NCBI RefSeq assembly: GCF_000760115.1
Contig: NZ_JNAS01000002.1
Location: forward strand, 372,001-436,000
Direction: 5' to 3'
Length of the DNA stretch: 64,000 bases
Source: Prochlorococcus marinus str. SB
GTDB lineage: Bacteria; Cyanobacteriota; Cyanobacteriia; PCC-6307; Cyanobiaceae
The position numbers were made by a program, and so were the translations under genes. Positions 47,334-58,643 of the stretch are shown piece after piece (position 1 is the stretch's first letter; the number at the start of each line of letters is the position of its first letter). Under the pieces are notes generated by a model, which saw nothing but the letters and a program-made list of their open reading frames with translations, was not told the DNA's origin and searched no databases.

Positions 47334-48997
47334 GTTACAACATTCTTCATTATCGTTTAAAAAAATTGAAGAGGGCCTTTCTTATTTGGAAAACTCTGAT
47401 TTCGCTTTTAATAAATTTATGGATAGATAATATTAGATTTACAATTTTCCAAACTAAGAAGAATAAAAAAAGTAGGGTCCAAATTAAAAGAGCTAGGTGG
47501 TTTACTAATCAATTAATAAAACTTGGATCAGCATTTATTAAAATTGGACAATTATTATCAGCGAGACCTGATTTAATTCCTAATACCTGGATACAGGAAT
47601 TGTCTAAATTGCAAGATCAAGTTCCTAATTTTTCATTTGCGCAAGTTGAAGAAACTATAAAAGTAGAACTAGGATCTAAGTTTAATGAAATAGATCAAAT
47701 AATATCTGATCCGGTTGGATCAGCATCACTAGCTCAGGTCCATAAGGCGACTTTAAAAAATGGTAAGAAAGTAGTATTTAAAGTTCAAAGACCTAATTTA
47801 AAAGAATTGTTTATTATAGATTTGGGCATAATGCAGCAAATAGCGGGCTTATTGCAGAAAAATAAGAATTGGAGTCGAGGTAGAAACTGGGTTGAGATTG
47901 CTAAAGAGTGTAGGAAAGTTCTCATGAAGGAGCTTGATTTTAATTGTGAAGCACAATATGCCGCAAGATTTAGACAGCAATTTCTTGATGATGAAAATAT
48001 TGAAGTTCCTGAAGTAATTTGGGATTTAAGCAGTGAAAAAGTCCTTTGTTTAAGTTATCTAGAAGGAACAAAAATAAGCGATTTAGAAAAATTACAATCA
48101 CAAGAAATTGATCTACCTAAAATTGCAGAAATAGGCGCCATCAGTTATTTAAAACAATTAGTAAATTACGGTTTTTTTCATGCAGACCCTCATCCAGGGA
48201 ATCTAGCAGTTTCAAATGAAGGTAAATTGATTTTTTATGATTTTGGAATGATGGGCAATATCTCAAATAATCTTCAAACAAGATTAGGAGGGATGGTTAA
48301 GGCTGCTGCTTTAAGAGACGCCTCATCACTTGTCAGTCAATTACAACAAGCTGGGCTAATTTCAAAAGATATTGATGTAGGACCAGTCAGAAGATTAGTC
48401 AGATTGATGCTTAAAGAAGCCTTAACTCCACCATTTAGTCCAAATATTATTGAAAAATTATCTGGAGATTTATACGAACTTGTTTATGAAACACCATTTC
48501 AACTACCAGTAGATTTAATTTTTGTGATGAGAGCTTTATCAACTTTTGAAGGAGTTGGTAGAATGCTTGACCCAGGGTTTAACCTTGTATCAGTTACCAA
48601 GCCTTATTTAATAGAACTTATGACTTCAAATAATCAAACTCCAAACGATTTAATTAACCAATTTGGAAGGCAAGTAGGTGAACTAGGATCGAAAGCTGTT
48701 GGTATTCCCAAAAGAATAGATGAAAGTTTAGAAAGATTAGAGCAGGGCGATTTACAATTACAAATAAGAATGGGAGAGTCTGACAGGCAATTCAAAAAAA
48801 TGTTTACTGCTCAAAAAACTTTAGGCCATTCAATTCTTATAGGAAGCTTATCAATTGCTTCTGCTTTACTAGTAACCAATAAACAAAATAATTTTGCATT
48901 GTTGCCTCTTTTTTTTGCACTACCAATAAGTGTTGATTGGATAAAATGCCAATTAAGTATGAGAAAAGGCTCACGTTTAGAAAAACTTAAGCGCTAA
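47330..48997 (+). CDS. ABC1/AarF/UbiB family kinase-like protein
   Basis: The 555-residue protein belongs to the UbiB/ABC1K atypical kinase family, linked to quinone and prenyl-lipid metabolism in plastids and bacteria. It has the KxGQ signature in FIKIGQLLSARPDLIP near residues 70-86, the A-rich loop SASLAQVHKATLKNG near 128, KELDFNCEAQYAARF near 202, the catalytic HADPHPGNLAV near 283 and DFGMMGN near 302. A hydrophobic pair near the C-terminus may anchor it to a membrane. It overlaps the upstream coiled-coil gene by four bases. Confidence 0.9.
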   Translation: MSYNILHYRLKKLKRAFLIWKTLISLLINLWIDNIRFTIFQTKKNKKSRVQIKRARWFTNQLIKLGSAFIKIGQLLSARPDLIPNTWIQELSKLQDQVPNFSFAQVEETIKVELGSKFNEIDQIISDPVGSASLAQVHKATLKNGKKVVFKVQRPNLKELFIIDLGIMQQIAGLLQKNKNWSRGRNWVEIAKECRKVLMKELDFNCEAQYAARFRQQFLDDENIEVPEVIWDLSSEKVLCLSYLEGTKISDLEKLQSQEIDLPKIAEIGAISYLKQLVNYGFFHADPHPGNLAVSNEGKLIFYDFGMMGNISNNLQTRLGGMVKAAALRDASSLVSQLQQAGLISKDIDVGPVRRLVRLMLKEALTPPFSPNIIEKLSGDLYELVYETPFQLPVDLIFVMRALSTFEGVGRMLDPGFNLVSVTKPYLIELMTSNNQTPNDLINQFGRQVGELGSKAVGIPKRIDESLERLEQGDLQLQIRMGESDRQFKKMFTAQKTLGHSILIGSLSIASALLVTNKQNNFALLPLFFALPISVDWIKCQLSMRKGSRLEKLKR

Positions 48998-49001
48998 AAA
49001 A

Positions 49002-50297
<1,296 letters not shown>

Positions 50298-50376
50298 TTA
50301 ATTATTACTATTTAAATCCTATTAATAGCTGAACTATTTGGCTAATATCTGAAATAAATATGTTAACCAATCATAA

Positions 50377-50472
50377 TTATTTAATTTCACAACCACTTAA
50401 ATATTTAGTTATCGATTTTATTAATTCCAAAGTCCCATCAACCCCTCTCATAGTGATATTTTTGAAATTCAT
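50377..50472 (-). CDS. Possible 31-residue small ORF, uncertain
   Basis: In the 264-base spacer between eno and clpB a minus-strand frame reads NFKNITMRGVDGTLELIKS then ITKYLSGCEIK after its ATG. Its composition looks more like protein than the surrounding A/T sequence, but it is too short to be sure and no known family is recognised. It may be real, a remnant, or chance. The rest of the spacer (50295-50376 and 50473-50558) shows only A/T-rich sequence, with the promoters of both divergent genes expected there. Confidence 0.2.
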   Translation of the reverse strand: MNFKNITMRGVDGTLELIKSITKYLSGCEIK

Positions 50473-50558
50473 CTTATAATTTAAAAATTAATGAATGATT
50501 ATTAATGCATATACTATTTAGAATATTAATTATTAATCAACTATAGTTTTTATAGTTT

Positions 50559-53315
50559 ATGAGAGAAACACTTACATCCAGTCCTGAACTATTTAGCGAT
50601 ATCAGTTGGAATCTTCTTTTATTAGGGGAAGAAACAGCAAAAAAATGGGATCATAGCGAATTTAATATTGAACACATAATTCATACATTGTTCTCATCAA
50701 GTGAATTCTTTGCTTTCATTGAAAAATTATCAATCGACCAAGATACAGTTTTAGATATAACAGAAGATTTTTTAGAAGAGACTCCAACAAATGAGTCAGA
50801 TATTTTTACTATCGGAGAAGATTTAGAGATTTTATTAGATAATGCAAATCAGATCAAAATCCAATGGGGATCGAGATTCATAGAAATCCCTCATTTACTA
50901 ATTGCTCTTGGAAGAGATTTAAGAATTGGAAATTATGTTTTTCAGGAAGGTAACCTTTCGATGGAAAAATTAGAAGAGGAATTAAAGTTTTTCCCAAATA
51001 TTAATCAATCAAAAGATTCTTTTAATTATGAGAACATACTGGAAATAAATAATCAATCTAATTTTGAATCAAATAAAGAGACTTTAGTTAAAGAAGAAAA
51101 ATTTAAAGAAGCTATCGTTCCATTACCCAAAAGTAAACTTCAAATTGAAACCAAAAAACAAGTTGGGAAAGATGAAAATGCTCTTTCAATTTATGGAAAA
51201 GATTTAACAGAATCAGCTAAAAAAGGCTTACTGGATCCTGTTTTAGGGAGAGAAAATGAGATAAATAATTTAATGAGGGTACTCTGCAGAAGAAACAAAA
51301 ATAATCCTATACTTATCGGTAATCCTGGAGTTGGTAAAACCTCAATTGCAAAATTACTTGCGCAATTAATTGTGGACAAAAAAGTTCCTGATTCTTTAAA
51401 AGACTTTAAAATTATTTCGCTTGACATAGGTGCTTTAGTTTCTGGGACAAAATTTAGAGGCCAACTAGAAGAAAGGCTAAGCTTAATAATGCAGGAACTA
51501 AACAATCCAAGCCAAGGAATGATTCTATTTATTGATGAAATTCATTCAATATTGAGTTCTGACAGATCTTCTACCGATATAAGCAATATCTTAAAACCTT
51601 TACTGGCTGAAGGAGAACTTAGATGTATCGGTACAACAACACCTGAGAAATTTCGTGAAACTATTGAAAAAGATCAAGCATTAAATAATTGTTTTCAAAA
51701 GATAGCTGTTAATGAACCTTCAGTAGAATTAAGCGCAAAAATACTGCAAGGTATCAAAAAGAAATATGAATCACATCATGGCATAAAAATTTCTGAAGAA
51801 GCTGTAAACTATTCTGCAAAATTGGCCGACAGATACATCAGCGATAAATGTCTTCCTGATAAAGCAATAGATTTAATTGATGAAGCAGCTGCAGAGTTAA
51901 AAATCGAGTCTAATAAAAAGCCTCAAATAATTCTTCAACAAGAAAACAAACTTCATACCATTAATGAAAAATTGAATAATTTGCAAGAAGAAAATATCGA
52001 AGCTAAAGAAAAACTGTTGAATATGAGGCAACAATCAGAGGCAAGATTGAACGTTCTTTTGGACAATTGGTACAATTTGCGTGAAGAAATGAAGCAATTA
52101 TCTATTTTAATGAAAGAAGAAGATAAGCTAACAAAAAAAATTAAAGATAAATCAAATCGCGAAATTGAAAATGATCTTGATTATTTAGAAAAGCTTGAAG
52201 AAGAGTTAAATGAAATAGAGAATGAAATACAAAAAGTTGAAGAGAACTTTAATAAAATAAAGAAAAATAGAAATTTCCCTTTTAAATATCAAGTTGAACC
52301 TGATGATATTGCTGATGTTGTCTCAAAAATTACAGGTATTCCAATTTCTAAAGTAGTTTCAAATGAACGTAAGAAATTAGTCAATCTAGAAACAGAACTA
52401 AGTGAAAAAGTTATTGGACAAGAAAAAGCTATAGAAGCTGTGTCTGCTGCAATTAGAAGAGCTCGCGTCGGCATGAAAAGTCCTAAAAGACCTATCGGAT
52501 CTTTTTTATTTATGGGTCCTACAGGTGTCGGCAAAACAGAATTAGCAAAATCTCTTGCAACAGCTTTATTTGATGAAGAAGACGCACTTTTAAGATTAGA
52601 CATGAGTGAATATATGGAGAAAAATGCCGTAGCAAGACTTTTGGGAGCTCCGCCAGGTTATGTTGGTTATGAAGAGGGAGGTCAATTAACTGAAGCTGTA
52701 AGACGTAAACCCTATTCAGTAATTCTTCTTGATGAAATAGAAAAAGCACATTCAGAAGTTTTTAATATTCTTTTACAAGTCTTAGATGAAGGAAGATTAA
52801 CAGACTCTCAAGGAAGGACTGTTGACTTCAAAAATACAGTAATCATCATGACAAGCAACCTAGCTGGTAAATCTATACTGGAGTATTCACAAAAGATTTC
52901 TAAAAGTGAGGGAAAGTTAGAAAATAACCAACAAACCTTAGATGATTCCATTAGTAATACATTGTCTTCAATATTTAGACCTGAATTTTTAAATAGAATT
53001 GACGAAGTAGTAAGGTTTAATCCATTATCTATTGATGAACTTCAAAAAATAATAATTTTGCAAACAGAAGATTTAAAAAACCTACTACTTGAACAGAACA
53101 TAAATATCGCCATAGACAAAAAAGTTATTAATAAAATTGCAAACGATTCTTACGAACCTGAATATGGTGCTAGGCCACTTAGCAGGGAACTTAGAAGACA
53201 AATAGAAAATCCCTTGGCTGCAAAACTTTTAGAGGATAACTTCAAAAACAAAAAAAATATAATAATTAAACTTAACCCTGCTAAAAAAGATGAGATCGTT
53301 TTCAAACCTAGCTGA
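50559..53315 (+). CDS. ClpB-type HSP100 disaggregase (ClpB2-like)
   Basis: The 918-residue AAA+ protein has a divergent N-terminal Clp-N domain (about 1-150). The first ATPase domain carries GNPGVGKT near 254-261 and LFIDEIHSIL. A long coiled middle domain rich in Glu/Lys (about 455-590) follows, then the second ATPase domain with GPTGVGKT near 653-660, ILLDEIEKAH and the pore loop GYVGYEEGGQL. The ClpP-binding tripeptide loop of ClpC/ClpA is not evident, so a disaggregase is more likely than a protease partner. Cyanobacteria usually carry two ClpBs; the unusual N-terminus suggests the non-heat-induced ClpB2. Confidence 0.8.
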   Translation: MRETLTSSPELFSDISWNLLLLGEETAKKWDHSEFNIEHIIHTLFSSSEFFAFIEKLSIDQDTVLDITEDFLEETPTNESDIFTIGEDLEILLDNANQIKIQWGSRFIEIPHLLIALGRDLRIGNYVFQEGNLSMEKLEEELKFFPNINQSKDSFNYENILEINNQSNFESNKETLVKEEKFKEAIVPLPKSKLQIETKKQVGKDENALSIYGKDLTESAKKGLLDPVLGRENEINNLMRVLCRRNKNNPILIGNPGVGKTSIAKLLAQLIVDKKVPDSLKDFKIISLDIGALVSGTKFRGQLEERLSLIMQELNNPSQGMILFIDEIHSILSSDRSSTDISNILKPLLAEGELRCIGTTTPEKFRETIEKDQALNNCFQKIAVNEPSVELSAKILQGIKKKYESHHGIKISEEAVNYSAKLADRYISDKCLPDKAIDLIDEAAAELKIESNKKPQIILQQENKLHTINEKLNNLQEENIEAKEKLLNMRQQSEARLNVLLDNWYNLREEMKQLSILMKEEDKLTKKIKDKSNREIENDLDYLEKLEEELNEIENEIQKVEENFNKIKKNRNFPFKYQVEPDDIADVVSKITGIPISKVVSNERKKLVNLETELSEKVIGQEKAIEAVSAAIRRARVGMKSPKRPIGSFLFMGPTGVGKTELAKSLATALFDEEDALLRLDMSEYMEKNAVARLLGAPPGYVGYEEGGQLTEAVRRKPYSVILLDEIEKAHSEVFNILLQVLDEGRLTDSQGRTVDFKNTVIIMTSNLAGKSILEYSQKISKSEGKLENNQQTLDDSISNTLSSIFRPEFLNRIDEVVRFNPLSIDELQKIIILQTEDLKNLLLEQNINIAIDKKVINKIANDSYEPEYGARPLSRELRRQIENPLAAKLLEDNFKNKKNIIIKLNPAKKDEIVFKPS

Positions 53316-53377
53316 GGAGAGAATCAATAAGCTAAAATAGAAATTAAAGCGTAAAGCTCAATTTCAAAAAAAATTTT

Positions 53378-53620
53378 GTGACAAGTCCTACTACTAATAA
53401 AGACCTTCTTAAAAAGGATTCTCCTGAAGTTGAAGAGCCTAAAAAAAAGAATAATTTTTTTAGATCTACATACGATGAGCTTAAACTTGTCGTGTGGCCT
53501 AACAAACAACAACTTTTTAGCGAATCAGTAGCAGTTATAATTATGGTATCCTTTTCTGCTGCAGCAATTGCTTCTGTTAGCAGATTCTATGGATGGGCAG
53601 CCTCGCAAATTTTTGGTTGA
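53378..53620 (+). CDS. secE: Preprotein translocase subunit SecE
   Basis: SecE stabilises SecY in the translocon. The 80-residue protein starts at GTG 53378, has a charged N-terminus and the conserved FFRSTYDELKLVVWPNKQQL before a single membrane helix (about residues 50-72). It is followed by nusG 51 bases on, the standard secE-nusG-rplK order. An antisense frame here is not supported. Confidence 0.93.
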   Translation: MTSPTTNKDLLKKDSPEVEEPKKKNNFFRSTYDELKLVVWPNKQQLFSESVAVIIMVSFSAAAIASVSRFYGWAASQIFG

Positions 53621-53671
53621 ATTATCTCCCGAATATCCATTAATAAAGATCTTATTTAAGCTTCCAGAAAA

Positions 53672-54283
53672 ATGAGTAATGAATTAAATACAAACCTTGC
53701 TTCTTCAAAAGCAAATACAAGCATCGCAAGATGGTATGCCATTCAAGTAGCATCAAGCTGTGAAAAAAAAGTAAAAGCGACTCTTGAGCAGAGATCAGTG
53801 ACTTTAGGTGTTAATAATAGAATCATTGAAATTGAAATTCCCCAAACTCCAGGAATTAAATTAAAAAAAGATGGAAGCAGACAAACTACTGAAGAAAAAG
53901 TTTTCCCTGGTTATGTCCTCGTAAGAATGATTTTGGATGAAGATACAATGATGGCTGTTAAAAGTACACCAAATGTAATTAACTTTGTCGGTGCTGAAGA
54001 CGGGAGAGGCAGCGGAAGATCACGAGGTCATATCAAACCTCGACCATTATCAAGACAAGAAGTTAATAGAATCTTTAAGCGCGCATCAGAGAAAAAAGCT
54101 GTAATCAAGTTAGATATTGAAGAAAAAGATAGAATAATTGTAACTAGTGGTCCATTCAAGGATTTCCAGGGGGAAGTTATAGAAGTTTCCGGCGAAAGAA
54201 ATAAATTAAAAGCATTACTTTCAATATTTGGGCGCGAGACTCCTGTAGAATTAGAATTCTCCCAAATCAATAAACAAAATTAA
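53672..54283 (+). CDS. nusG: Transcription elongation/termination factor NusG
   Basis: The 203-residue protein has the NGN domain (ARWYAIQVASSCEKKVKATLEQR near 20-42, EEKVFPGYVLVRMILDED near 74-91) and the C-terminal KOW domain (VTSGPFKDFQGEVIEVSGERNKL near 155-177). NusG binds RNA polymerase and links transcription with Rho or ribosomes. It is placed before rplK as in most bacteria. A DNA-rich arginine-glycine linker (GRGSGRSRGH) joins the domains. Confidence 0.95.
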   Translation: MSNELNTNLASSKANTSIARWYAIQVASSCEKKVKATLEQRSVTLGVNNRIIEIEIPQTPGIKLKKDGSRQTTEEKVFPGYVLVRMILDEDTMMAVKSTPNVINFVGAEDGRGSGRSRGHIKPRPLSRQEVNRIFKRASEKKAVIKLDIEEKDRIIVTSGPFKDFQGEVIEVSGERNKLKALLSIFGRETPVELEFSQINKQN

Positions 54284-54350
54284 TTTCTAATTGTTCTTGT
54301 TTATCGAGTAAAATAATGATTTTCTACTTCAGCTTAAATTATCTAATCTA

Positions 54351-54776
54351 ATGGCAAAAAAAATTGTTGCAGTTATCAAGCTTGCTCTACAAGCAGGCAA
54401 AGCAAATCCTGCTCCTCCTGTAGGGCCCGCTTTAGGACAACATGGTGTCAATATCATGGCATTTTGCAAAGAATACAATGCAAGGACACAAGATAAAGCA
54501 GGTTTTGTAATTCCAGTCGAGATTTCTGTTTTTGAAGATAGAAGCTTTACTTTTATCACAAAAACACCTCCTGCTTCCGTCTTAATAACAAAAGCAGCTG
54601 GTATAGAGAAAGGATCAGGTGAATCCGCAAAAGGCTCTGTTGGGAATATAAGTAAATCTCAATTAGAAGAAATAGCCAAAACTAAGCTTCCTGATCTAAA
54701 CTGTTCTAGTGTTGAATCGGCAATGAAAGTAATTGAGGGTACTGCTCGTAATATGGGCGTCTCTATCACTGATTGA
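54351..54776 (+). CDS. rplK: Ribosomal protein uL11
   Basis: The 141-residue protein begins [35 protein letters not shown] (shortened here to its first and last parts: [19 protein letters not shown] and [12 protein letters not shown]). It carries the C-terminal RNA-binding domain with [18 protein letters not shown]. It binds 23S rRNA in the GTPase centre. It lies between nusG and rplA in the usual order. Confidence 0.98.
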   Translation: MAKKIVAVIKLALQAGKANPAPPVGPALGQHGVNIMAFCKEYNARTQDKAGFVIPVEISVFEDRSFTFITKTPPASVLITKAAGIEKGSGESAKGSVGNISKSQLEEIAKTKLPDLNCSSVESAMKVIEGTARNMGVSITD

Positions 54777-54842
54777 GTTCAATACACAATTTCTCACTAT
54801 TTAGGGGAGGTTAGTTAATAACCGTTTGCACCCAATATTATT

Positions 54843-55550
54843 ATGAAAAAACTATCTAAAAGAATGGCGGCTCTATCAACAAAGATAGAAGATCGCATTT
54901 ACGCACCACTTGAAGCTCTTAGTATTATCAAGGAAAATGCTAATGCAAAATTTGATGAAACTATTGAAGCACATATACGTCTAGGTATTGATCCAAAATA
55001 TACTGATCAACAATTAAGGACCACTGTTGCATTACCACATGGTACTGGCCAAAGCATCAAAATTGCAGTAATTACAAGCGGTGAAAATGTATCGAAAGCT
55101 AAGGCTGCTGGTGCAGATTTATTTGGCGAAGAAGATCTTGTAGAAAGCATCAATAAAGGAAATATGGAGTTTGATCTACTTATTGCAACTCCAGATATGA
55201 TGCCAAAGGTTGCAAAATTAGGAAGAGTTTTAGGACCTAGAGGTTTAATGCCTAATCCTAAAGCTGGGACAGTAACTAATGACATTGCTAATGCAATAAA
55301 AGAATTCAAAGCCGGTAAACTCGAATTTAGAGCAGATAAGGCTGGAATCGTTCATGTCCGCTTTGGAAAAGCAAGTTTCACAAAAGAGGCCCTATTTGAC
55401 AACTTAAAAACCTTACAAGAATCAATTGATAAAAATAAACCAAGTGGAGCTAAAGGAAAGTATTGGAAAACTTTTTATGTAACTTCAACAATGGGGCCTT
55501 CAGTTCAATTAGACATAAATGCTGTACAAGATTACCAACCTGAAGGTTAA
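54843..55550 (+). CDS. rplA: Ribosomal protein uL1
   Basis: The 235-residue protein has [21 protein letters not shown] near residues 37-57, the rRNA-binding [19 protein letters not shown] near 127-145, and the C-terminal [12 protein letters not shown]1 forms the L1 stalk and in many bacteria represses its own operon. A small hairpin (GGTTA-GTTAA-TAACC, 54809-54823) lies just upstream and may matter for that; this is only a suggestion. Confidence 0.98.
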   Translation: MKKLSKRMAALSTKIEDRIYAPLEALSIIKENANAKFDETIEAHIRLGIDPKYTDQQLRTTVALPHGTGQSIKIAVITSGENVSKAKAAGADLFGEEDLVESINKGNMEFDLLIATPDMMPKVAKLGRVLGPRGLMPNPKAGTVTNDIANAIKEFKAGKLEFRADKAGIVHVRFGKASFTKEALFDNLKTLQESIDKNKPSGAKGKYWKTFYVTSTMGPSVQLDINAVQDYQPEG

Positions 55551-55740
55551 CGCTTTGTAGTATAATTTAAATTGCAATAATACGGCCAAAGAAAGTAGGT
55601 TGATTTAGTTATTCTAAATTTTTAATTCCTACCGAGGACTCGTCTTAAATTATTTCTTTTTGGATCTAATAAAAGCGGCCTCTTAAAAAGAACTTTGCCG
55701 CATTTCCTGCTCTCCCTAAATTACGATCCAAAAAACATCA
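55551..55740 (+). promoter_or_regulatory. L10 (rplJ) leader, candidate autoregulatory RNA
   Basis: The 190-base rplA-rplJ spacer is unusually rich in pairing. CCAAAGAAA (55586-55594) can pair with TTTCTTTTTGG (55653-55663), and inside it GTAGG (55595-55599) with CCTAC (55628-55632), the layout of bacterial L10 leaders. GCGGC (55675-55679) pairs with GCCGC (55697-55701). In competition, TTTTTGGATC (55657-55666) is a perfect 10-base match to GATCCAAAAA (55725-55734), which lies right before the rplJ start at 55741. Binding of L10/L12 to the first form could change access to the start; this is inference. Confidence 0.65.
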
Positions 55741-56268
55741 ATGGGCCGAACACTAGAGAATAAGCAAAAAATCGTTACTGAGATTAAATCTCTTTTAGAC
55801 GACTCGGAAATGGCTGTGGTTCTTGACTATAAAGGTTTAACTATCAAAGAGATGTCAGATTTGCGATCTAGATTGCAAACAACCAACGGTATCTGCAAAG
55901 TTACTAAAAATTCATTAATGCGCAAAGCTATTGATGGAGATAGTAATTGGAACGATCTTGAATCTTTACTGACCGGAACGAATGCTTTTGTGTTAATTAA
56001 AGAAGATGTTGGTGGTGCTGTAAAAGCTATCCAATCTTTTCAAAAAGACACCAAAAAATCCGAGACCAAAGGAGCTTTATTTGAAGGCAGACTTCTTAGC
56101 GATTCTGAAATAAAAGAAATTGCAAGTCTTCCATCTAAAGAAGTATTGATAGCAAAAATTGCTGGCGCTCTAAATGGCGTAGCAACAAAAATTGCGATCT
56201 CTATCAATGAAGTGCCTTCTGGACTTGCTAGATCACTTAAACAACATTCTGAAAAATCAGAATCTTAA
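55741..56268 (+). CDS. rplJ: Ribosomal protein uL10
   Basis: The 175-residue protein starts [20 protein letters not shown] and has [20 protein letters not shown] near 23-42 and [12 protein letters not shown]. Its C-terminal helix would bind L7/L12 dimers. It follows a structured leader and lies 28 bases before rplL, forming the stalk operon. Confidence 0.98.
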   Translation: MGRTLENKQKIVTEIKSLLDDSEMAVVLDYKGLTIKEMSDLRSRLQTTNGICKVTKNSLMRKAIDGDSNWNDLESLLTGTNAFVLIKEDVGGAVKAIQSFQKDTKKSETKGALFEGRLLSDSEIKEIASLPSKEVLIAKIAGALNGVATKIAISINEVPSGLARSLKQHSEKSES

Positions 56269-56296
56269 ATCAAAACCCTAATTAACTTTTAAGAAA

Positions 56297-56692
56297 ATGT
56301 CCGCAAAAACTGAAGAAATTCTTGAATCATTAAAATCTTTATCACTTTTAGAAGCATCTGAGCTTGTAAAGCAAATTGAAGAGGCTTTTGGTGTATCTGC
56401 TGCAGCTTCTGCAGGTGTAGTAATGGCAGCTCCTGGAGCAGCTGGCGGTGACTCAGATGGTGGCGCTGCTGAAGAAAAAACTGAATTTGATGTAGTTCTC
56501 GAAGGCTTTGATGCAGCTGCAAAAATCAAAGTACTTAAGGTTGTAAGAAATGCAACTGGTCTAGGTCTTGGCGATGCAAAAGCACTTGTTGAATCTGCAC
56601 CAAAAACAGTAAAAGAAGGAATTGCCAAAGCAGATGCTGAATCTTTAAAGAAAGAGATTGAAGAAGCTGGCGGTAAAGTTACACTTAAGTAA
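56297..56692 (+). CDS. rplL: Ribosomal protein bL12 (L7/L12)
   Basis: The 131-residue acidic stalk protein has the dimerising N-terminus ([25 protein letters not shown]), an Ala/Gly hinge and the factor-binding C-terminal domain ([33 protein letters not shown] region). Only short parts are quoted: [18 protein letters not shown] and AGGKVTLK. Higher GC reflects the alanine-rich hinge. It is followed by a strong hairpin. Confidence 0.98.
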   Translation: MSAKTEEILESLKSLSLLEASELVKQIEEAFGVSAAASAGVVMAAPGAAGGDSDGGAAEEKTEFDVVLEGFDAAAKIKVLKVVRNATGLGLGDAKALVESAPKTVKEGIAKADAESLKKEIEEAGGKVTLK

Positions 56693-56706
56693 GAGTACAT
56701 TTTTTC

Positions 56707-56731
56707 AAGCCGATAACCTTAATATCGGCTT
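56707..56731 (+). terminator. Hairpin between rplL and rnhA
   Basis: AAGCCGATA (56707-56715) and TATCGGCTT (56723-56731) pair perfectly around ACCTTAA. A T run lies before, not after, the stem on this strand, so it is a weak terminator or an attenuator/mRNA end. It marks the end of the ribosomal protein operon. Confidence 0.5.
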
Positions 56732-56739
56732 CAAAAATT

Positions 56740-57468
56740 ATGAATAGTGATAGTATTGCGATTGAAGCCGCAACAGATGGAGCCTGCAGTGGTAATCCAG
56801 GCCCAGGTGGATGGGGTGGTTTAATAATTTTTGAGGATAACAGCGAATTAGAAATAGGTGGTTCCGAGCAAAATACTACTAATAATAGAATGGAACTCAC
56901 TGCGGCTATAAAAACTCTTGAGAAATTAAAAACCTACAAATTAAAAGAGAACTTTAAACTAAGAACTGATAGTAAATATGTCATAGAGGGTTATACAAAA
57001 TGGATTATTAATTGGAAGAAAAATGGATGGAAAACAAGTTCAGGAAAACCAGTTCAAAATCTTGATCTATGGCAAAAAATTGATCAATTAAGAATTAATG
57101 GCCTAATAATGGAATATGTTAAAGGTCATAGCGGGGATAAACAAAATGATAGGGTTGATAAAATTGCAACTAATTACAGCAAAGGTATATCTATAGAAAG
57201 TAACTTAAAAAAAGTAGAATCCTCAGTTGATTTTTTTGAAAAAAATGCACCTGCAGAAATTCAGGAATTATTTTCCCGCAATGAATTAATTCAAAAATTT
57301 GCAGAAAAAAAGTACCTGTTAAGTTCACCTGAACTAGAAACATTATTAGGTGATGAAAACCACTTAAAGATAAAACAATATTCACTTTTTGAATGGCGTA
57401 ATTGGAGATTGATTCCTAAAGATAAAAAATATTGGATAATAGAAAAAAAGAAGCTTAATTTTTTATGA
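56740..57468 (+). CDS. rnhA: Ribonuclease HI with C-terminal extension
   Basis: The 242-residue protein carries the full RNase HI domain ([17 protein letters not shown] with Asp13, NNRMELTAA with Glu52, [15 protein letters not shown] with Asp77, [14 protein letters not shown]). It degrades RNA in RNA-DNA hybrids. About 85 extra residues follow (from [12 protein letters not shown]), including [21 protein letters not shown] and a Trp-rich end, not part of the standard enzyme. The extension looks intact and may be a picocyanobacterial add-on; its role is unknown. It overlaps pyrD by four bases. Confidence 0.92.
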   Translation: MNSDSIAIEAATDGACSGNPGPGGWGGLIIFEDNSELEIGGSEQNTTNNRMELTAAIKTLEKLKTYKLKENFKLRTDSKYVIEGYTKWIINWKKNGWKTSSGKPVQNLDLWQKIDQLRINGLIMEYVKGHSGDKQNDRVDKIATNYSKGISIESNLKKVESSVDFFEKNAPAEIQELFSRNELIQKFAEKKYLLSSPELETLLGDENHLKIKQYSLFEWRNWRLIPKDKKYWIIEKKKLNFL

Positions 57469-58634
57469 GTGAACAGAAGGGGGGATTTAACAATCTTTAT
57501 AAAAACTTTATTACCCCTGTATTAAAAAAAGACTCTGGAATTGATGCAGAATACTTAACAAATTTATCTCTTAGTCTCCTATCATTCAGTTCAAGAAAAT
57601 ATAATTGGCCTATAGTATCTTCTATCTTAAAAAATCTAAATGAAGAATTTTCTGTAGTTGATAAAAGGTTAACTCAGAAAATATGTGGAATAAATTTTTG
57701 TAATCCAGTTGGTTTAGCTGCGGGTTTTGACAAAAATGGAAATGCCGCAAATATATGGAAAGATTTTGGTTTTGGATTTGCTGAGCTTGGTACAGTAACT
57801 AAATTTGCTCAGAATGGAAATCCCAAACCAAGGTTATTTAGATTGGCAGAAGAAGAAGCAGCATTAAATAGAATGGGTTTCAATAATAATGGCGCTGAAA
57901 ATCTAGTTAAAAACTTTGTCGAGCAAGGTATTGAGTTTAAAAAAAACAGGGAGAATATTTGTTTAGGGATAAATTTCGGGAAGTCAAAAATTACAGGTTT
58001 ATCACAAGCAAAAGATGATTATTTAACTTCTCTAAAATTATTAATTCCATATTGTGATTACGCAGCAATAAACGTTAGTTCTCCAAATACTGAAGGACTA
58101 AGAAAATTACAAGATCCAATTCTTCTAAAAGAACTTCTTAGAGAAATTAAAAACTTACCTAATTGTCCACCATTATTTGTAAAAATTGCGCCAGATTTAG
58201 GCCTTAAAGATATTGAAGATATTTGTCAATTAATAATCGAAGAAAACATCGATGGAATAATTGCTACAAACACCAGCATTGATAGATTAGGTCTTGAAAA
58301 TAGAAAGATCAGGCAAACTGGATTATTACTCTCTCAAGAGAATGGAGGATTAAGTGGAAGGCCTCTCCAAAAAAAAGCAAATCAAATAATAAAACATATA
58401 CATAATATTGATAAAAAGATTATTTTAATTGGCGTTGGTGGAATAGATAGTCCTGAGTCAGCTTGGGAAAGAATTTGTTCTGGAGCATCATTAATTCAAC
58501 TTTATACAGGATGGATATATAAGGGTCCACAATTAGTACCAGATATACTTGAAGGAATTATAAAGCAACTCAACAACCATCAATTATCTAGTATAAAAGA
58601 TGCAATTGGATCAGAGTTAAAATGGGTTGAATAA
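57465..58634 (+). CDS. pyrD: Dihydroorotate dehydrogenase (class 2, quinone-dependent)
   Basis: PyrD oxidises dihydroorotate to orotate in pyrimidine synthesis. The 389-residue protein has an N-terminal helical extension typical of membrane-bound class 2 enzymes. It then shows [15 protein letters not shown] near 80-94, [12 protein letters not shown] near 101-112, the catalytic [16 protein letters not shown] near 205-220 and IATNTSIDR near 267, and ends in the flavin-binding [12 protein letters not shown] near 323. It starts inside the end of rnhA (four-base overlap). Confidence 0.94.
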   Translation: MSEQKGGFNNLYKNFITPVLKKDSGIDAEYLTNLSLSLLSFSSRKYNWPIVSSILKNLNEEFSVVDKRLTQKICGINFCNPVGLAAGFDKNGNAANIWKDFGFGFAELGTVTKFAQNGNPKPRLFRLAEEEAALNRMGFNNNGAENLVKNFVEQGIEFKKNRENICLGINFGKSKITGLSQAKDDYLTSLKLLIPYCDYAAINVSSPNTEGLRKLQDPILLKELLREIKNLPNCPPLFVKIAPDLGLKDIEDICQLIIEENIDGIIATNTSIDRLGLENRKIRQTGLLLSQENGGLSGRPLQKKANQIIKHIHNIDKKIILIGVGGIDSPESAWERICSGASLIQLYTGWIYKGPQLVPDILEGIIKQLNNHQLSSIKDAIGSELKWVE

Positions 58635-58643
58635 GATTAGAGA

